A stretch of 64,000 nucleotides of DNA from positions 191,378 to 255,377 of the forward strand of contig CATLAX010000002.1 of NCBI GenBank assembly GCA_949878575.1. Direction: 5' to 3'. Below, piece after piece: positions 1 through 8,640 of this stretch. Made by a program: the position numbers and the translations under genes. Position 1 is the stretch's first letter. Every line of letters starts with the position of its first letter. The notes beneath the pieces are model-generated. The model was not told the origin of the DNA and did not search any database. It was given only the letters and a program-made list of their open reading frames with translations. This DNA comes from an uncultured Alphaproteobacteria bacterium (GTDB taxonomy: Bacteria; Pseudomonadota; Alphaproteobacteria; Rs-D84).

Positions 1-246
1 ACCGGGTATAGGCCCGGCCCCGCAATACATGCATGTTTTTGCATGTACTGCAAAAGAACTTTGGTTCCCCGTTCCGGGGCGGGCTGCCGTGCAGGCAAGT
101 CGGGGTACTGCGGATTCCCGCAATATCTGAATGTACGCTGTAAACTTAACTTTCTATTACGGCGAACCAATCAAAACATAAACAAAAAATATCTGGAAGT
201 GCGCATGTGTTTTGCGCGCCCAGTTTGATTGCAAAGGAGTAAAAAA
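1..246. other. Leader region with hairpins, no gene assigned
   Basis: No convincing coding sequence is seen here. A 61-codon open frame at 43-228 has no ribosome-binding site and an unlikely composition. The stretch is rich in short inverted repeats: ACATGCA/TGCATGT near 28-47, CCCCG/CGGGG near 67-80, and GC-rich palindromes to about 125. The first 20 bases resemble the 3' end of a structured RNA such as RNase P RNA, but too little is present to decide. The last 20 bases hold the AAAGGAG ribosome-binding site (232-238) of the next gene. Confidence 0.3.
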
Positions 247-963
247 ATGAAAGCAAAATTCACACTGCCATATATTTTGGGGGGACTGATGGGCCTGGTG
301 GCCACATCCTCCATTTCCGATTCAATGGCGGCGCCAACACCGAACATTAGCCGTCACAGCATTGTGAAACCGGATACAATGTTCCAAGTCGTGGATTCGT
401 TGCATGTGGATACGGTGGCACTGCCATTCTTCATGCCGCGGCCGTTCAAATCCATTGACCGAAAGCAGGATATTTTATACATATGCGAAAACGGCGACAC
501 AATTTGCCGCAGCCGCGGCAGCCGTGCATGGCGCAACAACAACCCGGGCAACATAGTATACGGCAAATTTGCCCTTGATAATGGCGCAATCGGCAAAGGC
601 GGCCAATTTGCGGTATTTCCGAACGAAGAAACCGGACGCACGGCGTTGACAGAACTGTTGAAAGGCGACGGCTATCGCAACCTGACGATTGCACGCGCGA
701 TTTCAAAATACGCCCCGCCCCACCAAAACAACGTTACGTTGTACAGACAGAAACTAAAGCGCATGACAGGTTTAAATCTGGACATGAAGCTGTCCCAGCT
801 GACACCGGAACAAATGGAAAAAGTCGTTGACGCCATCTGTGTCATAGAAGGCTGGACACCGGGCAAAGAGAAAGTTATGGCGGCAACAAAACCGGCAGCC
901 GCCAACAGCGAAGTGGCAATGGCTAAGATTTTGCGCGATTCGCTGCGTCAAAAAACAATATAA
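247..963 (+). CDS. Exported protein with NNNPGNI phage-like domain
   Basis: This 238-residue protein has a hydrophobic N-terminus (about residues 6-30, ending near SMAA) that looks like a signal peptide or anchor. Its C-terminal half (about 85-215) contains RAWRNNNPGNI, FAVFPNEETG and EGWTPG. This domain is best known to me from phage virion or peptidoglycan-active proteins, so a cell-wall role is an inference. The ATG at 247 was chosen over the in-frame 229 because AAAGGAG sits nine bases upstream. A close paralogue of the domain lies at 2690-3679. It ends at a terminator shared with zapA. Confidence 0.75.
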   Translation: MKAKFTLPYILGGLMGLVATSSISDSMAAPTPNISRHSIVKPDTMFQVVDSLHVDTVALPFFMPRPFKSIDRKQDILYICENGDTICRSRGSRAWRNNNPGNIVYGKFALDNGAIGKGGQFAVFPNEETGRTALTELLKGDGYRNLTIARAISKYAPPHQNNVTLYRQKLKRMTGLNLDMKLSQLTPEQMEKVVDAICVIEGWTPGKEKVMAATKPAAANSEVAMAKILRDSLRQKTI

Positions 964-984
964 TTTATATAAAGGCCTGTCCGG

Positions 985-1019
985 CAAAAAAACACCGCTT
1001 GTTTAAGCGGCGTTTTTTA
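985..1019. terminator. Bidirectional terminator
   Basis: The stem CCGCTT/AAGCGG is flanked by A-run and T-run, so it can stop both the upstream plus-strand gene and the minus-strand zapA gene. Confidence 0.8.
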
Positions 1020-1295
1020 TTGTGATATTTTATGTTTTATTTCACGAATACGGGCCAAAATTTCACGCAAATCATCATCTGTAACAGACGGCGCCGGCCT
1101 GTTGTTAACCTCGTCCGCTAAAACTATGCACAATGTGGCCAACAGGGCGTTTTCCTGTAACGGGCCAATTTTGTCCAAAATTTCACGCGCACGCGCATCA
1201 ACTTTTTTGCCCAGCTCTATCAGGCGCGCCTCTTGCCCGTCTTCACATCCCATCGGATAGTTCTTATTTACAATCGGTATTGATACAACGCTCAT
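1017..1295 (-). CDS. zapA: Cell division protein ZapA
   Basis: This 92-residue protein has the ZapA pattern: an N-terminal beta segment with a conserved IVNKNYPM-like region, then a long amphipathic helix (about residues 25-65) for dimer and tetramer formation. ZapA binds FtsZ at midcell and bundles its filaments. The start codon overlaps the stop of the upstream coiled-coil gene (GAATGAGC), with AAAGAAG as ribosome-binding site, so the two are translationally coupled. The length matches short alphaproteobacterial ZapA. Confidence 0.82.
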   Translation of the reverse strand: MSVVSIPIVNKNYPMGCEDGQEARLIELGKKVDARAREILDKIGPLQENALLATLCIVLADEVNNRPAPSVTDDDLREILARIREIKHKISQ

Positions 1296-1501
1296 TCATA
1301 CTTCTTTAATATATCTATGGATTTGTCAATCATTTCCGCGGCACGCGCATTTTTATCCCGCAGATTTTTAACCTGCTCGGTTAAAATGGCAACCTCTAAA
1401 TCCGTTTGACGACCGGCAATTACCGCCGCACCGCGCAATTTTGACGCAGCCTCTTCCAGGGCGGACAACTCTTGAAAAATCTGATGCTTTATATCGGCCA
1501 T
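1292..1501 (-). CDS. Small coiled-coil protein, DUF4164-like
   Basis: This 69-residue, almost fully helical, charged protein has heptad-like spacing of Leu and Ile through residues 10-65. It has no signal peptide or membrane segment. Small coiled-coil proteins of the DUF4164 type often precede zapA in Alphaproteobacteria, and here the two genes overlap by four bases. A role in assembling the division ring is inferred from this linkage only. Confidence 0.65.
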   Translation of the reverse strand: MADIKHQIFQELSALEEAASKLRGAAVIAGRQTDLEVAILTEQVKNLRDKNARAAEMIDKSIDILKKYE

Positions 1502-1551
1502 AATATGGCAGTTTAAGATATTTTTTATATGCGTTCAACACTAAAATATGA

Positions 1552-1557
1552 TATAAT
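1552..1557 (+). promoter_or_regulatory. Promoter -10 for the acidic protein gene
   Basis: TATAAT lies 29 bases before the ATG at 1586. The matching -35 region (about 1524-1534) is weak. Its position downstream of the in-frame ATG at 1529 argues that translation starts at 1586. Confidence 0.5.
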
Positions 1558-1585
1558 AATCCAGAATTGTTGGGGGGCTTGTTTT

Positions 1586-2674
1586 ATGAAAACTAAAATC
1601 ATCTATATTTCCGGCAGCGAAGTTTTTGAAATGACGGATATCCGTGCCGCATTTGAAGAAGTGCGCGGCACTTTGGGGCTGGGCTCAGATACCGTGTTAT
1701 TCGGCGTTCCGGTAGATAGTGACAGCATGAATGAAAACAAAAACTCCGCCGCAACACCGACATGTGCTATTGACACACCCAATACGATTACAGACGAACA
1801 ATCCGAACAAGTTACGGACGCAACCCCAACCGACATTCCCAACAATATTGATATTATAGATACGGACATAAAAACAGACGACCGGCCCGCAGACATGCCG
1901 GAAAAAAATATTCCGGCCGCAGATATTGAACCGGCCGCGCCTGTAAAGAAAACACGCGGACGCCCGCGCAAAACGGCCCCCGTCGTCCAAGAGGCTGCGC
2001 CGGCCCCTGAAATGGAAACAAAACCTGCGGAAACAAAAACAGACGAACCGGCGGAGAAAGTCATTCCCATTTTGTCCGTTCTGGCATCCGGCGGTAACAA
2101 TGCCACGGCACAGCCGGCGGAAACAGTGACAGAAGATTTGGCGGATGAAATATCAGACGCGGGTACATCAGACGCGGAACAGGACACCATAATAGAATCT
2201 GTTGCAGAGGAATCTGAAAATATCGTTATAGGGGACGAGCCGGCCGAAGACATATCGCTGGCGGACATGATTGATGACAATGCGCCCGCGGCGGCGGCGG
2301 AAAAAACACTGGAGCAACTGCTGGAAAGCATGGCGCCACTGCGTGAAGACCACGGCGACGCCAATTTGCATGCGCCGGCGGACGCAGTCCCGATGGATAT
2401 TGACACAGCGGATGCGGATACATCAGACGACGCCGATGCAACACTGGAACAACTGGCGGCGGAATTTGCCGACACGGCGGATGAAATACCGGTCGCACCG
2501 GCCACCACGGGCCAGGGTAAGATAGGCAAGCTGAAAAACATCCTGCCGTTTAAAAAAGCGCGGCGCGAAGACACCGGTTTAATGGGCGATCTGTTCGGAT
2601 GGGCCGGGGTCGCCGCAAATGACGAAGACTTTTCCATCCCGGGATTTTTTACAACGGCCGCGTCAAAAAAATAA
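1586..2674 (+). CDS. Acidic, disordered protein with AT-hook-like motif
   Basis: I do not recognise this 362-residue protein. It has a short ordered N-terminus (IIYISGSEVFEMTDIRAAFE), then about 280 residues rich in Ala, Pro, Thr, Glu and Asp that should be disordered. Near residues 120-130 is KKTRGRPRKTAP, an AT-hook-like minor-groove DNA-binding motif. The C-terminus is short and basic-hydrophobic (LKNILPFKKARR then GLFGW-like). The start at 1586 is preferred to 1529 because a G-rich ribosome-binding site and a TATAAT box both lie between them. A DNA- or nucleoid-associated role is possible but unproven. Confidence 0.6.
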   Translation: MKTKIIYISGSEVFEMTDIRAAFEEVRGTLGLGSDTVLFGVPVDSDSMNENKNSAATPTCAIDTPNTITDEQSEQVTDATPTDIPNNIDIIDTDIKTDDRPADMPEKNIPAADIEPAAPVKKTRGRPRKTAPVVQEAAPAPEMETKPAETKTDEPAEKVIPILSVLASGGNNATAQPAETVTEDLADEISDAGTSDAEQDTIIESVAEESENIVIGDEPAEDISLADMIDDNAPAAAAEKTLEQLLESMAPLREDHGDANLHAPADAVPMDIDTADADTSDDADATLEQLAAEFADTADEIPVAPATTGQGKIGKLKNILPFKKARREDTGLMGDLFGWAGVAANDEDFSIPGFFTTAASKK

Positions 2675-2689
2675 CGGCACATAATATAA

Positions 2690-3679
2690 ATGGAACTGGA
2701 AAACATTCTTAAATTAATGCAAAACGCCGGGTTCCGGGTGCATGGGGCTGATACGCAGTACATATATATAGAAGAACCGGCATGCATTGTTCGCGCGTTT
2801 GCAACATTTGCGGAATATGCATGGATTGCGCTGCTGGTCATTACCGGATTACTGTTGACAGGATGGGCCATAGCCTTGATTCGCGGATCAAAAAACAACC
2901 TGGTTGACAATCTGCGCAACCTGGTTTTAATTTTAGGCATCGTATCCGCAGCCCCGCCCATTATGAGCACCGTTTTCGGCAAAGACTTGTTTGCAATGGG
3001 ATGTAAAACGGTAAAGGTTTCAATTTCTGACGTGCAACAGGCTATTGCGGCACGCAACGCAAAACTTAGCCCGCGCGATAGAAACTATCTGTATGAAGAA
3101 TTTGACATTTACGACACAGGGGCGCCGTTACCGCCCGATGACGGCACCATTGATACCGATCCGGATAATGACGGGACGGAATCGTCAGATGACAATTCCG
3201 GCACCGGTGGCACAACATCGCACGGTGCCAATGATCCGGTAAAGGGCCACGGCGAAGGCAACGACGTTATATACACGTTTGCAGACAACCACAAAAACAG
3301 ACGCAGCCGGGGAACGCGCGCATGGCGCAACAATAATCCGGGCAATATTGTGCCTGGAAAATTTACAAACAGCAACGGCGGCATCGGCAAGGCCGGACAC
3401 TTTGCCGTATTTCCAAACGAAGAGACGGGGATGGAGGCGATTGTAAAGCTGCTAAAAACACCCAGCTATCAAAAAAGAACGCTGGCCCAGGCAATTCATG
3501 CATGGGCGCCGCCATCGGCCGGCAACAACAACAGTGCATATCAGCGCCAGGTATCACAGGCAACGGGGGTGCCGCTGAATACACCTTTAAGCAGGCTTAG
3601 TGACGCCCAACTGCGCGAGGTTGCAAAAATAATACGCAAAATGGAAGGCTGGACACCCGGAAACGAAAGACGAGAATAA
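2690..3679 (+). CDS. Membrane protein with NNNPGNI phage-like domain
   Basis: In this 329-residue protein, residues 38-62 and 72-95 are hydrophobic, giving two probable inner-membrane helices. Residues 140-195 are an acidic, Gly/Asn-rich linker. Residues 200-329 are the same domain as in the protein at 247-963 (RAWRNNNPGNI, FAVFPNEETG, EGWTPG). The topology would place the domain on one side of the membrane by a long tether, probably the periplasm, where it could meet peptidoglycan. The next gene starts three bases after the stop, so they form an operon. The function is not known. Confidence 0.7.
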   Translation: MELENILKLMQNAGFRVHGADTQYIYIEEPACIVRAFATFAEYAWIALLVITGLLLTGWAIALIRGSKNNLVDNLRNLVLILGIVSAAPPIMSTVFGKDLFAMGCKTVKVSISDVQQAIAARNAKLSPRDRNYLYEEFDIYDTGAPLPPDDGTIDTDPDNDGTESSDDNSGTGGTTSHGANDPVKGHGEGNDVIYTFADNHKNRRSRGTRAWRNNNPGNIVPGKFTNSNGGIGKAGHFAVFPNEETGMEAIVKLLKTPSYQKRTLAQAIHAWAPPSAGNNNSAYQRQVSQATGVPLNTPLSRLSDAQLREVAKIIRKMEGWTPGNERRE

Positions 3680-3681
3680 AC

Positions 3682-4374
3682 ATGCAGACAACATATAAAA
3701 AACAATCTGTCAATGATGAACACGGTGCGATGTTGCCAAACATCCTGCTAATTATGCTGTTGATTGTTATTATCGCGCTGATATACGTAATATCCGGCGA
3801 CCGCAATGTACGCAGTGGACGAACAATCGGCACCACATCACCGGAATATATGGAACCGGCCGCCACACCAGGCCAGGCTGCAACAACAAATAATACGGAT
3901 GCGGACACAAACGAGGATGCAGATACGGCCGAATTTGATGACGGTCTGAAAAATCCTGAATCTGTAACAAAATATCCGTTAAATGATATTGGCGAAGGAC
4001 TGGCCAGTGTTGAAACGTTTCGCATTGATATAAACAACGACGGCCTGACGGACAAGATAACACGTTCACGCCAGGAAAACGGCACCAGCCATTTTTCCTA
4101 TCAGTATAAAATAGAAATAAACACCGGCGACGGATTCATGGACATCACGCCAGATGATTTTTATACCATAGAAGGCGCGGAATGTTCGCTGCAGAAAATA
4201 CGATTCGCTTTTTCGCCGGCATTTCGTGCGATAAAAATATCCCGCCCATGGGAGGACAGCTGGCCCACCCCCACACCGGCCGTGCGTGACACATACAGCC
4301 TTATACACGACCAAATACACCACATAGAAACACAAGACCTGCCTGTTGTGTGCGACGTATCGGAATTATTTTGA
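3682..4374 (+). CDS. Single-pass membrane protein with DxNxDG motif
   Basis: This 230-residue protein has one N-terminal membrane helix (about residues 15-34), an acidic low-complexity linker, and a folded C-terminal part. The folded part contains RIDINNDGLTDKI, a DxNxDG calcium-binding-like loop as found in VCBS/FG-GAP and EF-hand-like folds. The gene follows the NNNPGNI membrane protein by two bases and is probably co-transcribed. It ends nine bases inside the convergent radC gene. No family is assigned. Confidence 0.6.
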   Translation: MQTTYKKQSVNDEHGAMLPNILLIMLLIVIIALIYVISGDRNVRSGRTIGTTSPEYMEPAATPGQAATTNNTDADTNEDADTAEFDDGLKNPESVTKYPLNDIGEGLASVETFRIDINNDGLTDKITRSRQENGTSHFSYQYKIEINTGDGFMDITPDDFYTIEGAECSLQKIRFAFSPAFRAIKISRPWEDSWPTPTPAVRDTYSLIHDQIHHIETQDLPVVCDVSELF

Positions 4375-5061
4375 ATCCATCATATGCATGTTTCGCGCGG
4401 AATATACGGTTGAACCGGAAACAACGTAATGGTCATAGAGCCTGATATTCAATTTGTCCAATAATATCATTAAATCCAATGTCATTTTTTTATCCTCGTC
4501 GGAAAATGAAGTGCATGGCGTCGGGTGATTGTGGACCAGTGCAACACTGCGTGCATCCAGCGCCATGGCACGACGCACTATCTTGTCCGGATATACCCCC
4601 GATTCATTAACTGTTCCGACGCTGTGAACATCATCGGCCAGCAGACACAGCTGATTATCCAGATAAAGGACATGAACCTCTTCTTCTGTTTTTCCGCCGA
4701 CAACCAACCGGCAATAATCTTCAAACTGGGAATAATTATGAAACATCGGGGTTTTCATAAGATAACCGCGAAACCCCAGCATCATTATCCGGTGCATTGT
4801 TTTTATAAATATCGCACTGTTGCGACCAATCCCCTGCACCGCGGCCAGTTCGTCAACAGATGCTGTTAAAATCTGATATATCGTGCCGAATTTCTGCATC
4901 AGCGCCCGCGCCGCCGGCCGTACATCGCGCCGCGGCACCGCAAAACTTAAGGCCAGCTCCAGCAACTCGTAATCGGCCAGATTCCCATCCAGAAACTTTT
5001 GACGCAGGCGCTGGCGATGTCCGGCGCGAAAAGACGAATCAGATTTCTTCTCCGCCGCCAT
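4366..5061 (-). CDS. radC: RadC-family JAB/MPN domain protein
   Basis: This 231-residue protein has an N-terminal helix-hairpin-helix region (VQGIGRNSA) and a C-terminal JAMM metalloprotease-like domain with HNHPTPCTSFSDED, which has the His-x-His-Pro and Ser/Asp metal ligands. The RadC name comes from an old DNA-repair assignment, and the family's real role is unclear. An in-frame ATG at 5136 would extend it, but that overlaps map with a non-conserved sequence, so 5061 is chosen. It is the last gene of the lptE-holA-map-radC run. Confidence 0.88.
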   Translation of the reverse strand: MAAEKKSDSSFRAGHRQRLRQKFLDGNLADYELLELALSFAVPRRDVRPAARALMQKFGTIYQILTASVDELAAVQGIGRNSAIFIKTMHRIMMLGFRGYLMKTPMFHNYSQFEDYCRLVVGGKTEEEVHVLYLDNQLCLLADDVHSVGTVNESGVYPDKIVRRAMALDARSVALVHNHPTPCTSFSDEDKKMTLDLMILLDKLNIRLYDHYVVSGSTVYSARNMHMMDSK

Positions 5062-5072
5062 CAACTGTCCCC

Positions 5073-5834
5073 TTATACCATTTTTTCCGTAAAGATTACA
5101 ACCCCATCCTCGGTAATGCCCAGGGTATGTTCCCACTGGGCGGACAAACCGCCGTCAACCGTACGCGCGGTCCATCCATCGGGGTCAATCCTACATTCCG
5201 CGCGGCCGGTGTTTATCATCGGCTCTATTGTGAAAACCAGGCCGGGCACCATCTTTACCCTGTCCCAGCGTTTGTCATAAAAATGATAAATCTGGGGCTC
5301 GTCATGCATTACCTTGCCTATGCCGTGCCCGACAAAGTCGCGCGATATTGAAAATCCGTGCGGTTTTACAACAGCCTCTATCGTGCGGCCGATTTCCGAC
5401 AAAGGCACGCCGGGGGCGCATATTGATATGGCCGCGTTTAATGCATCCTGACATGTCTGAACCAGTTCGCGCGCACGCGGCGCAACGTTTCCTATCATAA
5501 ACATTCGCGACGCATCGCCGTGAAAACCCTTGTACTCTGCCGTCAAATCAACATTTACAATATCGCCGTCCTTTAATATAACATCATCGCTGGGGATGCC
5601 GTGCACAATGACATCGTTTACGGACGTGCATATACTTTTCGGATACCCCTGATACCCCAGGTCGGACGAACGTGCACCGTTTTCTTTTAAAAACGCGGCA
5701 ACCAGGCGGTCTATTTCCCCGGTTGATATTCCGGCCTTTATATGCGGCGTGATAAAATCAAAACACCGGGCGACCAAATCCCCGGACACGCGCAGACGCT
5801 TGAAATCTTTGGGTGCATAAACAGATGCCAACAT
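5073..5834 (-). CDS. map: Methionine aminopeptidase, type I
   Basis: This cytoplasmic 253-residue enzyme removes the initiator Met from nascent proteins. The five metal ligands of the pita-bread fold can be placed: Asp in NVDLTAEY, Asp in GFHGDASR, His in GHGIGKVMHDEP, Glu in FTIEPM and Glu in WEHT. Its length is typical for type Ia without a zinc-finger extension. It starts four bases after holA ends and is co-transcribed with it. Confidence 0.95.
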   Translation of the reverse strand: MLASVYAPKDFKRLRVSGDLVARCFDFITPHIKAGISTGEIDRLVAAFLKENGARSSDLGYQGYPKSICTSVNDVIVHGIPSDDVILKDGDIVNVDLTAEYKGFHGDASRMFMIGNVAPRARELVQTCQDALNAAISICAPGVPLSEIGRTIEAVVKPHGFSISRDFVGHGIGKVMHDEPQIYHFYDKRWDRVKMVPGLVFTIEPMINTGRAECRIDPDGWTARTVDGGLSAQWEHTLGITEDGVVIFTEKMV

Positions 5835-5838
5835 TTTA

Positions 5839-6828
5839 CTAATTCCTTCTTTTTACAGCCAGCTTTGCGGCGCGCACCGCCAGCTTTAATGAAAAATCCC
5901 GCAACAGCACCTCTGCCGGCATGCCGGTCGTACGCAGCTGCTTTTCCAGTTCGTTTAAGCGACGCAGTACCATTGCTATTTCCGCCGCCGGCCATATTTT
6001 CATGGCCAGGTTAAATTTATCCGCCACCTTCCAAAACAGACGCGGCAGCTGGCCGTCAACAACGGCCGTCATTAATTTCTTAAAATGACCGTCCAACAGG
6101 CGGATTATCATGTTGGGCTGCGCATTATCGTAAAGCAGCCTGTCCAATGCGGTCATGGTCTGTTGAATGTGGCCGGCGGTCAAAGAATACAGAAAATCAT
6201 CCATATCCGCCGCCCCCGTATCCGGCAGGCATTTTTCAACATCCGACAATTCAACGCATTTCTTGTCATCAACATACAATGCAATCTTTGCCAGAAAACC
6301 GCGCGTAATACCACGGTCGCCCCCCAGGTGTGTCGTCATGTACGCCATGGCGTCCGGACTTATCTGCGAAATGCCGTTTTCCGCCGACAACGCGCCGCGT
6401 ATCAATGTCGCCAACGAACGCGCATCATCGGTATAGCATGCCAGTGCGGCGATTTTATCCCCGCCTTCAAACAATGCGCGCAGACCGCCCCCGGCGCGCA
6501 AATCACCGGCCGCAACAACAACCGTTGCGCACAAACCCGGATGCGATATTAATTCCGCAATCTGTTTTGCGTTTGCGTCGCCGGCATTGGAAATAATCAC
6601 CATTTTCCGGCCGCCGAACATGGACGGGCTGCAGCTTTCCGCGAACAATGCATCCTGTTTGTCGCGCAGTTCATCGGAATCCAGCGCAAACAGATTATCC
6701 CTTTCTATCTCCAGCTTTGACACGGCGCGGTCGCAAAATTCATCCACCTGGCCGGCATCTGGCCCGTAAATCAGTACCGCCCGCACAGACGATATACCGT
6801 TGTTAAAATCCGCCTCTTTCCATTTCAT
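5839..6828 (-). CDS. holA: DNA polymerase III delta subunit
   Basis: This 329-residue protein matches the HolA clamp-loader subunit that opens the beta clamp. It has an N-terminal IYGPDAGQV segment where active AAA+ proteins have a P-loop, a degenerate AAA+ core (VVIISNAG, VVVAAGD), and a helical C-terminal collar domain. Its start overlaps the lptE stop by one base (TAATG), the common lptE-holA pairing in proteobacteria. Confidence 0.88.
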   Translation of the reverse strand: MKWKEADFNNGISSVRAVLIYGPDAGQVDEFCDRAVSKLEIERDNLFALDSDELRDKQDALFAESCSPSMFGGRKMVIISNAGDANAKQIAELISHPGLCATVVVAAGDLRAGGGLRALFEGGDKIAALACYTDDARSLATLIRGALSAENGISQISPDAMAYMTTHLGGDRGITRGFLAKIALYVDDKKCVELSDVEKCLPDTGAADMDDFLYSLTAGHIQQTMTALDRLLYDNAQPNMIIRLLDGHFKKLMTAVVDGQLPRLFWKVADKFNLAMKIWPAAEIAMVLRRLNELEKQLRTTGMPAEVLLRDFSLKLAVRAAKLAVKRRN

Positions 6829-7298
6829 TACTTATCCGCGCGGTCCTTTTCATATTCCGATGTGGATGTGATTGCACGCACGCTTATCTTATCCGCCAAA
6901 ACGTTTATGATATTGCGGACAGCATTGTTATATGATGCGTTTGCCGCAACCAGATACCGGACAAACGTGTATGATTCGGCCGCCACCTCGCGACCGGATG
7001 CAATTTTTTCATCACCATGGAACAATTCAAAGTTGGCGGTCAAAGACACCTGTTGCCATGTGGCGTCACCGGTATGTTCCAGCGCCTTGTACTGTGTCAC
7101 GGGGTCCGCCAAATTAACCTTCAACGTATACTGGGCCCCCTGTTCCCGCAGTCCCCCGAAATTCGCATTCAGGCGGTTTCTTAGATCAATGCCGTTTATC
7201 CCGGAAATCGGCGCAACATAAATATCAGTGTCGTGGCCGGCAAACATGGGTTGAAAGCCGCACCCGGCCAACATTAAAAACATAAGGCATTTCTTCAT
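6828..7298 (-). CDS. lptE: LPS-assembly lipoprotein LptE
   Basis: This 156-residue protein has a very short signal peptide with lipobox LAGC near residues 11-14, so it should be an outer-membrane lipoprotein. The folded part matches LptE (LptE/RlpB), the plug of the LptD LPS translocon. The order lptE-holA supports the call, which implies that the organism makes LPS. No leuS precedes it, unlike in many proteobacteria. Confidence 0.8.
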   Translation of the reverse strand: MKKCLMFLMLAGCGFQPMFAGHDTDIYVAPISGINGIDLRNRLNANFGGLREQGAQYTLKVNLADPVTQYKALEHTGDATWQQVSLTANFELFHGDEKIASGREVAAESYTFVRYLVAANASYNNAVRNIINVLADKISVRAITSTSEYEKDRADK

Positions 7299-7369
7299 AC
7301 GAGTGTCGTTTTTTTAAAGTTGCAGTTTTTTCATATATTAGCTAGACTTTTAGCAAATCGCAAGGGGGA

Positions 7370-8611
7370 ATGATGAATATTTTTATAATGGTTTTGGTCG
7401 CACTGTTTATGGCCGGATTCTATATGTTCACCGCCCCGTCCGGTCGCATTGAACAGACAGAGGCGGAATATGCCATAAACAAATCAGATCTGCGAACCAT
7501 TGCCGAATGCGCGGCCGCCGCCCAGAATGCAACACTGCACGACACGGAATTCAATGACATATGCGTTACACAAAATGAAATACAAAGCCGCTTTATTTGT
7601 CTTGATACAAAGTTGAACGTAACAAAGTGCGAAATCGTGAACAAGAAAAAACCGGCCTATAGTTTCATCGTTACCGCAACCGCCCCCGTGCCGACCGACC
7701 AATACAACAACATGATGGAAATTTTGGAACAGCATTTTTCAGATGCCGGAACATTTGGCATATTCCAAGACAAGGTTATAATTTCCGGCGGAACTGCAAC
7801 AAAACGGTCTGTTCCGGCCGGCATAATTTCCGACATGGAACTGCAGGACGGACAGCTGGTCTATATGACGCAATATGAAATTCCGGATACGGACAAAGAA
7901 TTTACCGCACCGTCAATCGCGGATGTGGAATGTCCCGCCGGCACGGTCAAGGCGTACCGTTTCGGCCGGTGGCAATGCATCGGATACAACACAAAAACAA
8001 ATTGCGAGGGCGACACAATATGGGATTCCGATTTAATGGAATGCGTTGCGGACGAATCACGAAAGCCGCTGTGCGCGTCGCAGCAAACGGCCGTTTTGAT
8101 TGACAGTGTGTGGGAATGCATAAATCCGTTTCCGGAAAAGAACTGTCCCAATGGAATGATTGCACGCCTAAATTACAACAATCTGGAATGGGAATGCGTC
8201 GCCGATCCGGAAAAAACACAGGATGTGAAAAAATGCGCGCATGTCACAGGCGCCGCCGTATACGGGAAACCCGGCGCGACACTGCGCGTGCCGCAGATGT
8301 CATGCACCGATTGCGAACAGATGATAATAGATCCGGAAACATGCGCGGCAAAATGCATTCCCGATCCGGCCCAAGTTGACAGCCCCAAATGCTATCCCGG
8401 GGCGACGTCGGAATGTACCGGAACCGCGCGCGCGTTTTATTTCGGATTTCCCAGCCGCGATTATGCCGAAAACGTATCCGCGCTGCGCGGCCATGCAATT
8501 CCACTGGACGCCGCGCATTCACAAAACAGAAAATTTAACTGTCTGGACTGTGGCACGGGCCAGATTGACGCAGACAAATCGTTCCCGCCATATATTGCGG
8601 TATGCAAATAA
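7370..8611 (+). CDS. Cysteine-rich, N-terminally anchored exported protein
   Basis: I do not recognise this 413-residue protein. A single hydrophobic segment occupies residues 2-22 with a short charged start, like a signal anchor or pseudopilin-like stalk. From residue 180 onward it is rich in cysteine (over 20) in repeating W-x-C and C-P units (WQCIG, WECIN, WECVA), suggesting several small disulfide-bonded modules in the periplasm or on the surface. Two adjacent ATGs (7370, 7373) are possible behind AAGGGGG, and 7373 has better spacing. It is flanked by a terminator and probably stands alone. Confidence 0.6.
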   Translation: MMNIFIMVLVALFMAGFYMFTAPSGRIEQTEAEYAINKSDLRTIAECAAAAQNATLHDTEFNDICVTQNEIQSRFICLDTKLNVTKCEIVNKKKPAYSFIVTATAPVPTDQYNNMMEILEQHFSDAGTFGIFQDKVIISGGTATKRSVPAGIISDMELQDGQLVYMTQYEIPDTDKEFTAPSIADVECPAGTVKAYRFGRWQCIGYNTKTNCEGDTIWDSDLMECVADESRKPLCASQQTAVLIDSVWECINPFPEKNCPNGMIARLNYNNLEWECVADPEKTQDVKKCAHVTGAAVYGKPGATLRVPQMSCTDCEQMIIDPETCAAKCIPDPAQVDSPKCYPGATSECTGTARAFYFGFPSRDYAENVSALRGHAIPLDAAHSQNRKFNCLDCGTGQIDADKSFPPYIAVCK

Positions 8612-8640
8612 AAAACGCGCCAAAAGGCGCGTTTTTTTTA
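8612..8640. terminator. Bidirectional terminator
   Basis: The stem ACGCGCC/GGCGCGT with a four-A loop and flanking A and T runs lies between convergent genes. Confidence 0.85.

Noticed and set aside
43..228. A 61-codon open frame at the left edge
   Set aside because: It has no ribosome-binding site and lies over dense hairpins. The composition is not that of a protein.
1603..3057. A 484-codon open frame on the minus strand
   Set aside because: It lies opposite the acidic gene and the start of the NNNPGNI membrane gene, both supported by promoter and domain evidence. Its Ser/Ala-rich product is what antisense of Ala/Glu codons yields.
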